From: Acheta domesticus
Lineage: Eukaryota > Arthropoda > Insecta > Orthoptera > Gryllidae
Reading direction: 5' to 3'
DNA length: 64,000 bases
Assembly (NCBI GenBank): GCA_031308135.1
Contig: JAHLJT010000631.1
Span: 155,699,276 to 155,763,275 of the forward strand
Part shown: positions 33,275 to 44,157 of the stretch, one piece after another
Layout: every line of letters begins with the position of its first letter
Position numbering within the stretch: the first letter of the stretch is position 1
Notes under the pieces: generated by a model
Told to the model about the DNA's origin: nothing
What the model saw: the letters and a program-made list of their open reading frames with translations, nothing else
Databases searched by the model: none
Translations under genes and position numbers: made by a program

Positions 33275-33901
33275 CAGCAATTATGCGTACGTGTGCTTTA
33301 AATGTTAGAAAGTTTCTCAAAAATTCAGAAGTTTTCTGTAACATTGTTCTCGAAATTCCGCATTTTCAGACACACTCAAACGCCATTTTCTCAGAAATGA
33401 CTCCAAACCTTTTCTTCAAACTTTTCGTGCTGATAGTACTAAATTCACAAATTTAAGATGACATAAAATTCATTTTGCTGTATTCTTTTGTTTTTCCCAA
33501 AAATTAAACAAATGTAATTTTTTGAACCATCTCTCACTTCTTTAATATGCACATTTCCAGCGATTTATATAAAAATTGCATTTGTGAGTTGTAATTCTTC
33601 TGTAACTTCTAAAAACATTTTTCGAAAACTCAAAAGACTTCTGTAAAAAAAAGCTTCAAATTTCACATTCACAGTAAAGTTTTGAGCGAAAATTTCTTTA
33701 TAGGTCGAGGTTTTACTCTTCTATAATATTCTTATAGTAATATTTCGTATTTACTATTAGGAAACCGACAAGTTTAGAAAATGTCAAGAAAATGTACTTT
33801 GGGCAGTGCTGAATGGGAGCTGACAAGAGGATGGGACAAGACCGGAAAGTTAACCAAAGAAATTAGAAAACCAAGTACTACAAGAAAGTTAGCACCACTA
33901 A
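33275..33901 (+). repeat. HLE 3' fragment, eroded
   Basis: Two internal repeats (CGCCATTTTCTCAGAAATGA near 33390) are followed by the pre-terminal box GGAAACCGACAAGTTTAGAAA and a worn 3' end (AAGTACTACAAGAAAGTTAG, then CACCACTAAT). The final CTAG has mutated. Confidence 0.65.
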
Positions 33902-34396
33902 TTTCTTCTATATGTCGCCGTTCTTGTCTTTTGTATCATCCACTTTTCATTCTCAATGGTACCTGGAGGTATTCATTGATCTTTTCCCTTTTCTATCTTA
34001 TGTACAATTAGGCTTTGTGATGGCGTGCAGCAGCCCTTTCCATTTTAATGTGATGGCGTTGCGGCACCAAATGCACGGTCCGTGCATAAATGACAGAGGG
34101 ACGGGAAGAACTGACGTTACATCAGGTGGCATTTACTGGTTCGCTTCTATTTTGACAGTTTGAAGCCTGTCATGTTGTAGCTGTCAATTTCGTTCTTGGC
34201 TTAGCTGAAATATCGAATTACTTTTTCCTAATTTTAAACATTCATTGTAAGGCCATTGTTGTCAACCATACGACAAACCCAAACAACTAGTGCTGCCTAA
34301 AAAAAATTCATATTATTAGTAGCTGTTACGTAAAAGTATAATATTGCATTATTTTGCTACTAACGAACGGATTAATGGTGGTCAGTGTGGGCGAAT
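33902..34396. other. No feature recognised
   Basis: Two short overlapping frames (33912-34163) are of low quality. No repeat match was seen. Confidence 0.35.
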
Positions 34397-35809
34397 TTAA
34401 CCCATTTTTGCCCGAATTTCTTTACATAATTATATTTTTAGCAACTGAATAATCTCGTAGGTAGTATATAGTTATGTTTTAAATGAAAATTATCATTTTT
34501 ACTGTTATCATTTTCGAAATCTGGGCTATTCCAATATTAGAACACCAGGCACGAATTGGTTCAGTGTTTTTCAGCGAGTAAAGCCCCCATCTATATTATT
34601 TTTTCTTTATTTAAACGTAAAAAAGATTACAATTTGGTTATTTTCTACTTCAAAGTAAAAGCTAAATAATTACGATGGAGTATGAAACAATTTTCACGCA
34701 ACTTTGCTACATTTTTTACATTCATTGGTTGTGTTCTATATACACATTGCACATCTTCCCTGCTTTGTGGGTGGTGAAATCCAATGTCCTGTACTAACAA
34801 ATCTCACAGAAGTTAACATGCGAGATATCAGTAATTTGCTTGAATTAAGTCAAAGAGGCTTAAATGTTATACTTTTGAAGATAATTTTGAACAGTAAATC
34901 TCTGAAAGAAAGGTGATCCATTTTTTGACCTTGCTCTGTCTTTCTAAATAGCTACCAGACATTGTGAATTGTGGTATCAATGCAGATAACATTACAGGCC
35001 GCCACCACTTTTTCGATCTGATTTCAAGTCCCTCCAAATTTTTGTCCATTCTATCAACACCTCCCATGAATTTATTATATTTTCCTACTGTGTTACGTTG
35101 TACAATGGGAATTTTATGTTTCTCATTTGAAAGCCGTATCTAAACGGTTTACCGCGAATGAAGTGTTTGGCTCCATGCCTTCCATAATACCATGCCTTGC
35201 TCTCATCTACAGTCAAGGTTCTTTGTAAAAGCAATATTTTGCATATCGTTTGTTCAGTAAGGAAACGAGAGGTGTTAGTTTTGCAAGGCATTTAGTGGCG
35301 CACTGCATTGCTGAAATAACATTGCCGAACTGACTTCATTATAAGTCTCTTGAGTCTGTTTCCCAAAACTTTCTTCCCCAGAATCGAAATTATTTGTTCT
35401 GTTGTTAATAGTCTGATAGAAAAAAAGAATGTTAGATGAATTGTAAAATAATAATCCATGGTACCGTTCGTGCCTGGTGTTCCAATATTGGAACATTTAA
35501 AAAAAATCGTTTCCAACTCAGCTAAATAGTAATATTTTCAAGATTTGTCACGTTACTGGTAAAAAGAGAATGTCATTAACTATTCTCATATGAACAAAAA
35601 GTTTATCGTAAAAATATAACACGATTTTTTCTACCTTTTATCATTCATGGTGCCAGCAGTGAAACGTCGCCTCAATAAACCACCTCCTCTCGGTATACAA
35701 ATAAGAACTAAAATCAACTTTTGGCACTGTCGGGAAATTTGACCCCTCTGTTGAAGTTCTAGAAACATAACGCAGCATCCACGTGCATTTCCCGGTAAGG
35801 AGGGGTCAA
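34397..35809 (-). mobile_element. piggyBac-like transposon remnant
   Basis: The left end TTAACCCATTTTTGCCCG (34397) and right end inverse (TTGACCCCTCCTTACCGG, ending 35809) are similar; the right TTAA appears mutated to TCAA. Strong subterminal inverted repeats lie at about 34520-34553 (CCAATATTAGAACACCAGGC) and 35466-35496 (GCCTGGTGTTCCAATATTGG). The minus-strand transposase fragments are piggyBac-type. At 1.4 kb it is internally deleted. Confidence 0.7.
34867..35291 (-). pseudogene. piggyBac-type transposase (DDE_Tnp_1_7), internally deleted
   Basis: The first fragment (35291-35085) carries LTVDESKAWYYGRHGAKHFI then RGKPFRYGF, matching the conserved block around the first catalytic aspartate of piggyBac (DES...GRHS.KQY...KP...G). 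The second (from about 35105 to 34867, different frame) reads NTVGKYNKFMGGVDRMDKN, then LEIRSKKWWRPVMLSAL, the conserved C-terminal block normally some 200 residues further on. The segment between, with the second catalytic aspartate, is gone. The two blocks are joined by a deletion near 35095 that also shifts the frame. Confidence 0.87.
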
Positions 35810-36120
35810 AGACAAATCTACTGTCACTTGTTCAAGTAATGGAATACCGGAGAAATATGGGTTACGTGATCGAAAATGTATGTAAACGAACAATCTGAAA
35901 AAGTAAAATGTTCATTTGGAATAGTAAAAATACTTACATGAGTGAGCGTGGTAGGGCAAAGAATGCGGCAGTCAGAACTTTTTATATTCAAAGCTTCTTT
36001 ACGACTAATAGGGAGAAGGCAAAGGAACGGAGATTCCCGCTTTTCGTTTAGAATATTGCCAAGAGAGAATACTGAAGCACCCTGGCGTGTCAAACACCCG
36101 CACTCCCTTCGAGAACAATA
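35810..36120. other. No feature recognised
   Basis: A 106-codon minus-strand frame (36144-35824) reads through here without recognisable motif. It partly overlaps an HLE terminus at its start, so it is unlikely to be a gene. Confidence 0.3.
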
Positions 36121-36205
36121 ACTAGTGGTGTTACAGAATGGCACAGCCTTTCCCGTATTAGTTTTTTATTTCCTTTAGTCGCGGCTAGCTATTCGGGTGA
36201 AAAGA
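36121..36205 (-). repeat. HLE 3'-terminal fragment
   Basis: ACTAGTGGTGTTACAGAATG, then GCACAGCCTTTCCCGTATTAG and the TCGCGGCTAGCTATTCGG box, all in minus orientation. After about 36205 the homology stops. Confidence 0.75.
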
Positions 36206-36371
36206 AACGTCAGTGCAGGATCTTTTTTTTCTGAAACAACTTTGCTCTCCCAATAACAGAGCTTCTGAAATATATTTTAACCTTTCATTTAGAATTTTGC
36301 TATATATTTTACAGCCTGTATTAAAAACACTAATTCTTCTTTAGTTGTCACACGAGCATCTTGATTCTTTT

Positions 36372-37952
36372 TACTTTCACGTATAAGTACGTATAAACGG
36401 AGTAATGTACGTAGTATAGGGAAAGTTATATAATTCAGCGCGAAAAAACGGCGAATCTTCGATAGAAAAAAATTCGTTGCCGATCCGTGATAACAAAAAA
36501 GTAGATAAATCCAGTTGCTAAATTAAGAAAAAAATCCCCTAACACGTCGTGTAGCCTGAATTCCTGCTTTGTGGGTCCTTGATATCGAAAAACAAATTGA
36601 AAACGAAACGTCCGTCTGTCCGTCCGTCCGTCCGTCGACAAAACTTTTTCCAAATTCAAGAAACCCCTGTCGATCTGGCTGTAATCGAAATTTTGAAAAA
36701 CTTTCTTCAAAATTTGGGGCATTTTACATAAAGGCCCGCGGACATTTTCAAAATTTTCTCAAAAAGAGCGCCAATTTTTTTATTTAAATTTCTTCTAACA
36801 ATAGAGTAAAATACACTTATAAAAGTGGCATCTGTCCGATTTTCACGGTTAACTCTGAATTTTCGAAAATTGCAAAAGTTTGAATTTCTTTCACCCTCTT
36901 CCTACAACTACAGAATTGAAGATCAAGATTTTTCCTTCAAATGAAACGTGTTCTCCAAAGTGAGGTCTTTCATTAACGTCATGTATATATTTTTTTAATT
37001 TTAGAAGTTTTCGCGCAATTAAAAAAAATTACAAAAAGATTTTCTCAAGAACGGCTGCAAATTTTTTCTTTAAATTTCTTGTAAGAATAGACTAAAATAC
37101 ACTTGCATTTTTGGCTTTAAACTTTTGGTAGGGATAGAGTCTAATGTACTATATGAGATGAGAAACGTCATGCTGCTCTATTTTTTTCTTTTTTAAAAAA
37201 AATACAAAAATTAATTTTTTTACTTCTCTCTCACGTAGTTCGTATTTACATTATCGGCGATTTATTCATATTATTACATTTATGCGTACATATTCTTTAA
37301 ATATTGTTATGTAAATTTTGTCGAAAACTGAACCGTTTTCTGTGAAAACTACCTAAAATTTCCGCATTTTCAGAAACGATCAAACGACATCTTGTCAAAA
37401 ATTGCTCAAAATTTTTTCTTAAACTTTTCAAACAGATAGTGTTAATTGCACTCATTAATGTGACATAAAGTTCATTTTGGGGTATTCTTTCGTTTTTTTC
37501 AAAAATTACACAAGTGTAATTTTTTAATGATCTCTCACTCCGTTAATATGCACATTTCCAGTAATTTGTAAACACTATTGTATTTGTGAGTGCAGTTGCT
37601 TCATATGACTTCGAATAAAGTTTTTACAAAACTCAAAAATGTTCTGTGAAAAAGAGCTTCAAATTTCGAATTCACAGTATCGTTTAAACGCCATTTTCTT
37701 AAAAACGGCTTCTAATTTTTCAAAGAAAATTGCCATTTTGTACAAAGTTTTCCTGTTCTTTAATATTCTTAAAATGATATTTCCGCTTTACTATTAGGAA
37801 ACCGAAAAATTAAGAAAATGTCAAAAAATGTACTTTGGGCGGCGATAGATGGCACTTGGCAGGAGTGTGTGGCAAGTCCGAATAGGTAGGTCAGACCAAA
37901 GTAATATAAAACTTATACGGGAAAGTCTGTTCCAGTCTGTAGTGCCACTAGT
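36372..37952 (+). mobile_element. Full-length HLE copy
   Basis: The 5' terminus TACTTTCACGTATAAGTACG is at 36372, and the 3' end (TATACGGGAAAGTCTGTTCC, then CCACTAG before T) is at 37952; 1581 bp. The (GTCY)n tract lies at 36608-36635, with CCGTCCGTCCGTCCG. Internal repeats begin near 36756, 37040, 37390 and 37690. No target duplication or coding frame is visible. This is one of three copies with both ends and gives a good picture of the element's order. Confidence 0.78.
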
Positions 37953-38439
37953 TTAATTTTTTGAGTGCATTATTTAGCGTGTGTGGATATTTCATCTACT
38001 TAAACAATTGTATTTGTGATTAGAATTGCTTCAAATATTTTTTAATAAAGTTTTTGGAATATAATTTAATAAAGTCTCAATTTTCTGCGCAATTATAATG
38101 CGATAATTGTGGCAAGCAATAACGAGGCTCGAACCATTGAACGTGTCTCTAAAAATATATTGGCCAAGTAGATGAAAGAGAGAGAGGGGGAGCGTTTTGT
38201 GTGTTAATTGTGTAGATATTTGGTGGTCGATTTCTGCTTCATCATCTAGTATTATCGATTATTGTAATTGTGTCAATATGTCTCTAATTAATGTGTGATA
38301 AAAATCATAATCCACTCCAAATTATTTCCCGCAGAACGAAGAAAGCCAACAAACCAAATCTTAGAAATAATTTGATGATTTATTTTGCTGCATTCCTTGA
38401 GTAACAAGACCGGAAACGCTTTTGGCAATGACATAGGGA
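37953..38439. other. AT-rich DNA, nothing recognised
   Basis: Transition zone between the HLE copy and the GC-rich island. A short HLE-like phrase (CTTCAAATATTTTTTAATAAAG near 38030) may be residual repeat. Confidence 0.35.
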
Positions 38440-39290
38440 GGAATACTCACCGTGAATCACTGGTCACAAGGCTCCGATTTCGTCGGACTGGCCTCGCGCC
38501 TGTCACACGTCGCTCTTCCGGAGCTCCTGCCCGCCCCCTCCGTTCGGCGCACCAGTGGCCCGCGAGACCTCCAAGTTAATGAAGTGCGCTTGTTCAATCT
38601 ATCGACGGCCTCTGGGTGGGCGGGCGGACGGTCGCGGTTGTAACTCCTCGGTATGATAATCTGACCGCCTCCAACGAGCCCCCCGAGGGCTCTTCGTACG
38701 ACGAGGCCGGCGCCTCCCCCACCCCCCAACCCCCGGCCGCGCTCCGCCAGCGGACCTGCCGAGCGCGGCTCTGCGGGAGCAGGGAGAGGCAGGAGTGGTG
38801 GGAAAGGGGATAGACGGAGAAGTAGGAGGATTGATAGGGAAGGCAATAATAGGGGTCCGTAGTGTGTGATGAGTGGCGTAAGCGATACAGATGTGAGCAG
38901 AGATGGCTAGACCATGGGGGTGGTAGCAAAGCAGCGATGGTGGGTGAGGCGAGCGGCGATGGAAGGGAGGGTGGAGGGCGCGGCGTCTGGGCTGGAGGCA
39001 ACGGGTGAAGTGGAGAAAGAAGCGGTCGCCCTGGAGAAAATTGGCGGGCCGCGTGAGTTGTGACCTCCGTAAATCTGTTCGCGCCGTCATTTGTTTTCTG
39101 GCCGCTCTTCTCCTTTCTCCTTGCATTTAGCAAAAAGTGTCCGGACCACGGCCAGGAAGGAAAGAAATAATGCAGTGCGTCTTGTACCCGAGAGAGGAAC
39201 CGTTCCAGAGCTTTAAAGTATCCGGGAGTTAAGCCGGCACTCGCTGACGAAGCCATGAATACGCATAAAGCTGTTCTTGAACTCACTTCC
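38440..39290. other. GC-rich, CpG-rich island
   Basis: About 850 bp of GC-rich DNA with many CpG, isolated in AT-rich DNA. It could be the promoter and first exon of a gene lying further out, or part of an unrecognised repeat. A plus-strand phrase (YDNLTASNEPPEGSSYDE, about 38655-38710) and the minus-strand frame listed separately overlap. I saw no convincing pair of splice sites. Confidence 0.4.
38594..39256 (-). CDS. Hypothetical protein frame in the GC-rich island
   Basis: An open frame of about 220 codons with an ATG at 39256 (MASSASAGLTPGYFKALERF). The first 75 residues have ordinary composition (LHYFFPSWPWSGHFLLNARR). The rest is proline/serine/leucine-rich, which may merely reflect GC-rich DNA. 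No domain was recognised. The first part might be a real exon and the remainder read-through; confidence is low. Confidence 0.22.
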   Translation of the reverse strand: MASSASAGLTPGYFKALERFLSRVQDALHYFFPSWPWSGHFLLNARRKEKSGQKTNDGANRFTEVTTHAARQFSPGRPLLSPLHPLPPAQTPRPPPSLPSPLASPTIAALLPPPWSSHLCSHLYRLRHSSHTTDPYYCLPYQSSYFSVYPLSHHSCLSLLPQSRARQVRWRSAAGGWGVGEAPASSYEEPSGGSLEAVRLSYRGVTTATVRPPTQRPSID

Positions 39291-40418
39291 TCTCTTCACT
39301 TTGGGGTCAATAAAATTTCCGAATTGCAACGAATTTTAAACAAAAACTTTCCAAATGAACGCACTTTAAATTTAGTCATCAATTTGTGATACGTTTACTG
39401 GACGTATGCTTTATTTTTCATTGTAAAAGACAGAAGGAAAGCAATAAATTTAAAGAAAAGAAGAAAAAGGAAGCAGAAGTAGCAGACTACTCCCAAATCA
39501 AAAAATTATCTTTGTTTTTGAGTAATCTGGGCAATTAATGAACTGTATTACATATTGAAATGAAAAGGCGGCCATCAAATTTAAAATGTTAGAACTGGTT
39601 GAACCAAACAATCCTGGTAGGTTATAAAACAATATACTACATTATTTTATTACAAGAAATGTGAACTGAACTTAAAAATATAAAATTTGAAATTGGTATT
39701 CACTTAATAGTTATCAGTTTTCATATTCATGGCATTTTGTGTATAAAATTCAAAATAACGTATTTTTCATTTATTGAATTGTGGCTTATGAAATTTAGTT
39801 CATAGCTCTCACTATTGAAGAAAAATGTGTTGTACGTTAAAACGCTACGTTTATTCGGCCATTTAGAATGATTTAAGGATTAATACAATAACCCATTGTA
39901 ATGATATTAAGAATTTTACTCAACATTTTTCCCTTCCACTCTGTTGCTGTAAATATAGAGTAATTATAATTCGATAACGTTGAATAGATCGTCGAGATAT
40001 ATGTTTCAGAACTTTCCAGAATATTTTGTTTCCAAAATAAAAATCGTGTTAAAATATTTGATGATGTACAGTACAAGAAGTATTTAATGGAAAAGCAAAT
40101 TTAACACAAGTACAAATAAGAAAGTTTTAATTTCTGTCAATTTTCATTATCATCAGGTGCTGGGCATCCCGAAGTGTAGCTGTCTTCTTTAACTCAAAAG
40201 ATCGGTGCATCCGTTTCTTCGTAAAATATAAAACAAAAACATTGCTGGACTAAGACAAATTCATTTTCATTGTAAGGGAAACTGAACTTTACTTGAAATT
40301 TTAGGATTTCAAACCAATTATTCATGTAGTAGTTTTATGAATGAATTTTGTAAAATTATGTTAATATTGAAAATAAATTGTGATTCTATTCCATTTTTCA
40401 CATTTCAATCATTTTATC

Positions 40419-40453
<35 letters not shown>

Positions 40454-42470
40454 TCCAATAAACAGAATACGTAGAAATCATATGTGTGAATTATCCACAA
40501 ACACTTTTGAACAACTAGAGTGATTACTACCAAATTTTGCAAGAATACTTATGAGACTCCGAATAAAAGCATCAAAATGTTACTATAAACTGTTTGTTTT
40601 TAAGTTCACTTTACTCCTACCCCAATCCATCTAGGTGAGATGGTCAACGGAGGCGGGGCGAATCAGTAAATAAATTTTCATTTAATATTTGAAATTGGTT
40701 TTAGCCAAAATAAACTATACCAAGGTCCAGCAAAGAAAGCAGAGCCTGCTCCAGAACTTTTTAACTTACATCTTTTGATGTATTGAATAACACATTAAAA
40801 TACTAATAAGCTTGTGGTGCTACAAAAGACACATATCTCATCCTTGTCACAAACCATGCAGACAGGTATCACGCAGTAAACTCACACAACATATACAGCA
40901 GAATCAATGATTCTCTTTGATTCGCATCGGGAATTATCAGCTCCATTCCACAAATTCTAGATCGAGTATGTTTTCTAAAATCTGAGCTATCACGAAAAAT
41001 TACACATCTTGACTGACGGACACTAGAAAAAACCAGCTAATTTCCTTAAATATTATAGTTTCACTCCTTCCACCACTTTTCACAACACAATGTAACCCAA
41101 AAAGAAATAACTTACCATTTCTTTAGAGAAATTCGCAGTGTTGTTCGACTACTGACTCGTTGAAATATAAAACCAATTTTCAGGAAATAAATTACTGATG
41201 TCTTTTTCTCACGGTTTGCTGTTTGTCAAACAAGTAAACAATAATACAATTTACAATTATACATGTTACAAATGTATACATTTTGCAGGAGTTGTAACTC
41301 GTGAAAAAGGACAATGGGGGGAAGTATCGATTGGATCATCGGTGTCTATGGACGCAGGGTTGTTGAGAGGAGAACTGGGTTGAATTTGCTAGAGAATGGT
41401 CGCCTGAGTGCCTCTTCAATTTCCATCTGATATCAAATAGAAAAAACCAAAATAGCGTCTTCGGGGAAGAATAGATTAAACCCTGATAGTAGCGAGACCT
41501 TGGGGAAGGAGATTCCTAAGTGGAAGCGGAGAAGGTAAAATTGCCTATTGACAATGACCGACTGTCCCACAAGTAAAGATGAGGACACTACTGCTTGACT
41601 GAGCTACTGTCTTGCAAAGAACAGTTAATTTTAAAATGTTTCCAATATGCAACAGCACTCTACAGAGCAAGAAATCAAGGGGCCCGCATTAGGAACTGGG
41701 CCTGGTTTGGGTACTTTAAGGTTCAGAAGATTCGTAACAAAATGTATTATTACACTTTTCTTAAGTTAATACAGACCACAATGTGTTCTCTCCACAGACG
41801 ACAGTGTTTTAGATTGACTAAAATTTCTCCAATACGTAATTCTGTTTATTCGGTTACACCTAGATATTTTGAAAAACTCATCACAAAAACGTATGACATG
41901 TTTTCCTGCATTCTTTCTTTAAAATGATCATGAAGTTTCGAAACATCCAAATAAGGGCAACATATTCAATAGAGTATTCCCACTTCTTTTTAACAAACAG
42001 GAACATGGACCTTTAACTTTAGATAGCGAGAGACTCAAGTGTTATACTTTCTCTAACATAGTGGCGCAGAAGGAAGCTGCCGAATGTGAGCGTCAAATCG
42101 ACTGTTGGAGGGAACTGTTTGGCAATGGACTAGACATTTATTAGTCAACCCTCAACATTCCTACGATGCTCAAAATTCTAAAACCCAAGCAGACCTTAAC
42201 TCAGGAAAGAGGATGGTTCGTAATTAAATACTCGAACACATTGTTGAATAAAGAAATTAACTTTATATTATCATTACCACATAATCACCATTTTTAAATA
42301 ACCCTGCCAATAACAACTAGCAAAGAATAATGAATGTATGGAGACACATTTTAAAATCTAATACTTCTCCAACGTAGGAACATTAAATCATGAATAACTC
42401 TTTGAATATACATGTATGAAATAATAACCTAAATACACGTTTTAAAAAAAGCTGCACCCCGAAGGACCCT
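39291..42470. other. 3.2 kb without recognised feature
   Basis: AT-rich single-copy-looking DNA. An HLE-like 3' phrase (GCTTGTGGTGCTACAAAAGA, near 40808) is all that recalls the repeat families. A 110-codon frame at 41595-41927 shows no domain. Confidence 0.4.
40420..40453. repeat. (AAT)n microsatellite
   Basis: About 34 bp of AAT units. It resembles the tails of the LINE 3' ends at 51797 and 56015, but the flanking 3'-UTR homology is missing here. Confidence 0.9.
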
Positions 42471-42673
42471 ACTGATCCTCTGCAAACTCGTTGGATATTT
42501 TGCACACTATTCGCCATGCCAATGGTTTCGTTTTCACGGTCGTCCGCGCACTGGGGGATCGGTGGTAGCTACGTGACCTCGCAGCCACCGGTCCAGATAA
42601 GAGGGATTGAAACGACCGCGCCAGCCTTTGCGACATCGGGTACTGCCGCCAGAGCTTCACCTGCACGTACACT

Positions 42674-42949
42674 ATGCCTAGGGGACGCGTTCGACAGCCA
42701 GATGTCTAGTTAGACGCTTTTGAGAGAGGCCACATCGCAGGTGTGCGGAAAGCTGATTGGTCCTGTCGGCGTATTGCGCACCACACCGGACCACAGCCTT
42801 CCGCTATGGTCAGAGAGCGGAATGAACGAGAGACAGGCCGGAATCCTGGCGGAAGAGGGCAGGAGGCCAATGCATTCTGGGTCGACCCTTAGCTAACGTA
42901 CCTTTAACAGCCACTTAGTACGAAGATCAGACACCAGGACGCCTTTAAT
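42674..42949 (+). pseudogene. Tc1-like transposase, N-terminal fragment
   Basis: From an ATG at 42674 the frame reads MPRGRVRQPDV, a TAG, then LDAFERGHIAGVRKADWSCR and RIAHHTG, the first helix-turn-helix of Tc1-type transposases (ERG.I.G...AG.S...IA...G). It continues, still open, to ERETGRNPGGRGQE and then stops matching near the mariner insertion. The catalytic domain is absent. One stop codon and several substitutions show that it is dead. It lies directly upstream of the mariner at 42951. Confidence 0.75.
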
Positions 42950-42950
42950 A

Positions 42951-44155
42951 CAAGGATGGATCAATAAGTAACGCACACAATTTTTTTAAACAGAAAGTTT
43001 CATCAGTTAGTCAAAATATATTTTATAACATTGAAGATACATATTTTATCTATTTTTCAACGTAAGATCCAAGTCTCTCGACACATCTTCGACACATCCC
43101 ATCGAGGCAATGGTTGGGAAATACCCTGTTCATAGAACTCCGTTTTTTGAGAATACAACCATCTGCGCACAGTGGATTTGACTTCTTCATCAGTGTCGAA
43201 AAGTTTTCCAGGAATTTCTTCATATGACCAAACAAATGAAGTCCGAAGGCGCCAGGTCTGGACTATAGGGTGGGTGTTCGAGTACCTCCCAGCCAAAGTT
43301 GCCAATTTTTTCACGAACAGGAGCAGCAATATGGGGGCGAGCATTGTCGTGGAGCAGTATCACAATTGGCATGTTGCTTTGTCACGAATGGCACGACGCA
43401 ACTTTACAATGTGTTTCCATAATTTTCAGCATTCACAGTTGTCCCTTTCGTAAGAAATTCCATCAACAGTACCCCATGCATATCCCAGAACACTGTCATG
43501 AACACTTTTTTGGCAGACTGCGTCACTTTGAACTTCTTCTTTACAGGAGAATGGGGATGCTTCCATTCCATAGAGGCTTGCTTTCTTTCGGGCGTATAGT
43601 GGTACACCCACGACTCATCACCGGTTACATTTTTTTCCAGAAAGGTCTGACCTTCAGCAGCATAACGCCTTAGATGGTCCAAGCTCGCGATCATTCGCTG
43701 GCCTTTGTGGTCATCTGTCAGATTCTTGGGCACCCAGCGGGCACAAACTTTAGAAAAATTCCCTTCAGTGGAGGCCGTCACAGGTCGCCGGCACGTGGCG
43801 AGTCAACGAGATGAACGCGGCCTTCTTCACAAAATGTGCACCACCTCGCGATGTTGCTACGCTCCATACAATCTTCCGCGTACACGCCCGACATTTCATT
43901 GCGTATGTCACTCGGGTTTAGTCCTTTAGACCACAAAAAACGAACTACACTTCGTTGCTCTTCGCGGGTGGACGATGCTAACACGCGCACCATCTCTGCT
44001 CAGCAGTTCGCGCTTCTGCCGCAAGAGCTCTCCCTTATCTAAATATGGCTGTTGTGGCGCAAACTTTCAAACTAAATGTATGCGAAATTCCAACTCCCCA
44101 GTCATAATAACATGGCGGAAAAGAATGTTGTGCGTTACTTATCGATCCACTTACG
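42951..44155 (-). mobile_element. Decayed mariner transposon
   Basis: Imperfect inverted repeats share GGATC, ATAAGTAACGCACA (left from 42951, right inverse ending 44155), with TA on both sides (42949-42950, 44156-44157). 1205 bp, close to a full mariner, with a minus-strand transposase in several frames. It belongs to a different mariner subgroup from the element at 8158. Confidence 0.88.
43057..43993 (-). pseudogene. mariner transposase, frameshifted
   Basis: The N-terminal part (43993-43778) reads REEQRSVVRFLWSKGLNPSD, then IRNEMSGVYAEDCM, the first HTH. A one-base shift near 43780 leads to the next part (43781-43404), with WVPKNLTDDHKGQRM and the first catalytic aspartate in VTGDESWVYHYTPE. 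After further stops, [14 protein letters not shown] and [11 protein letters not shown] (about 43350-43235) give the other two aspartates, spaced 34 residues (DD34D). All three catalytic positions are thus still readable, but at least three frame breaks make the gene non-functional. Confidence 0.9.
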
Positions 44156-44157
44156 TA

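Noticed and set aside
35740..35809. Short stem TTTGACCCCTC / GAGGGGTCAAA as a rho-independent-type hairpin
   Set aside because: Eukaryotic context, no T-run, and the right arm is better explained as the piggyBac end.
41595..41927. 110-codon plus-strand frame
   Set aside because: No recognisable domain, no supporting splice or codon signal.
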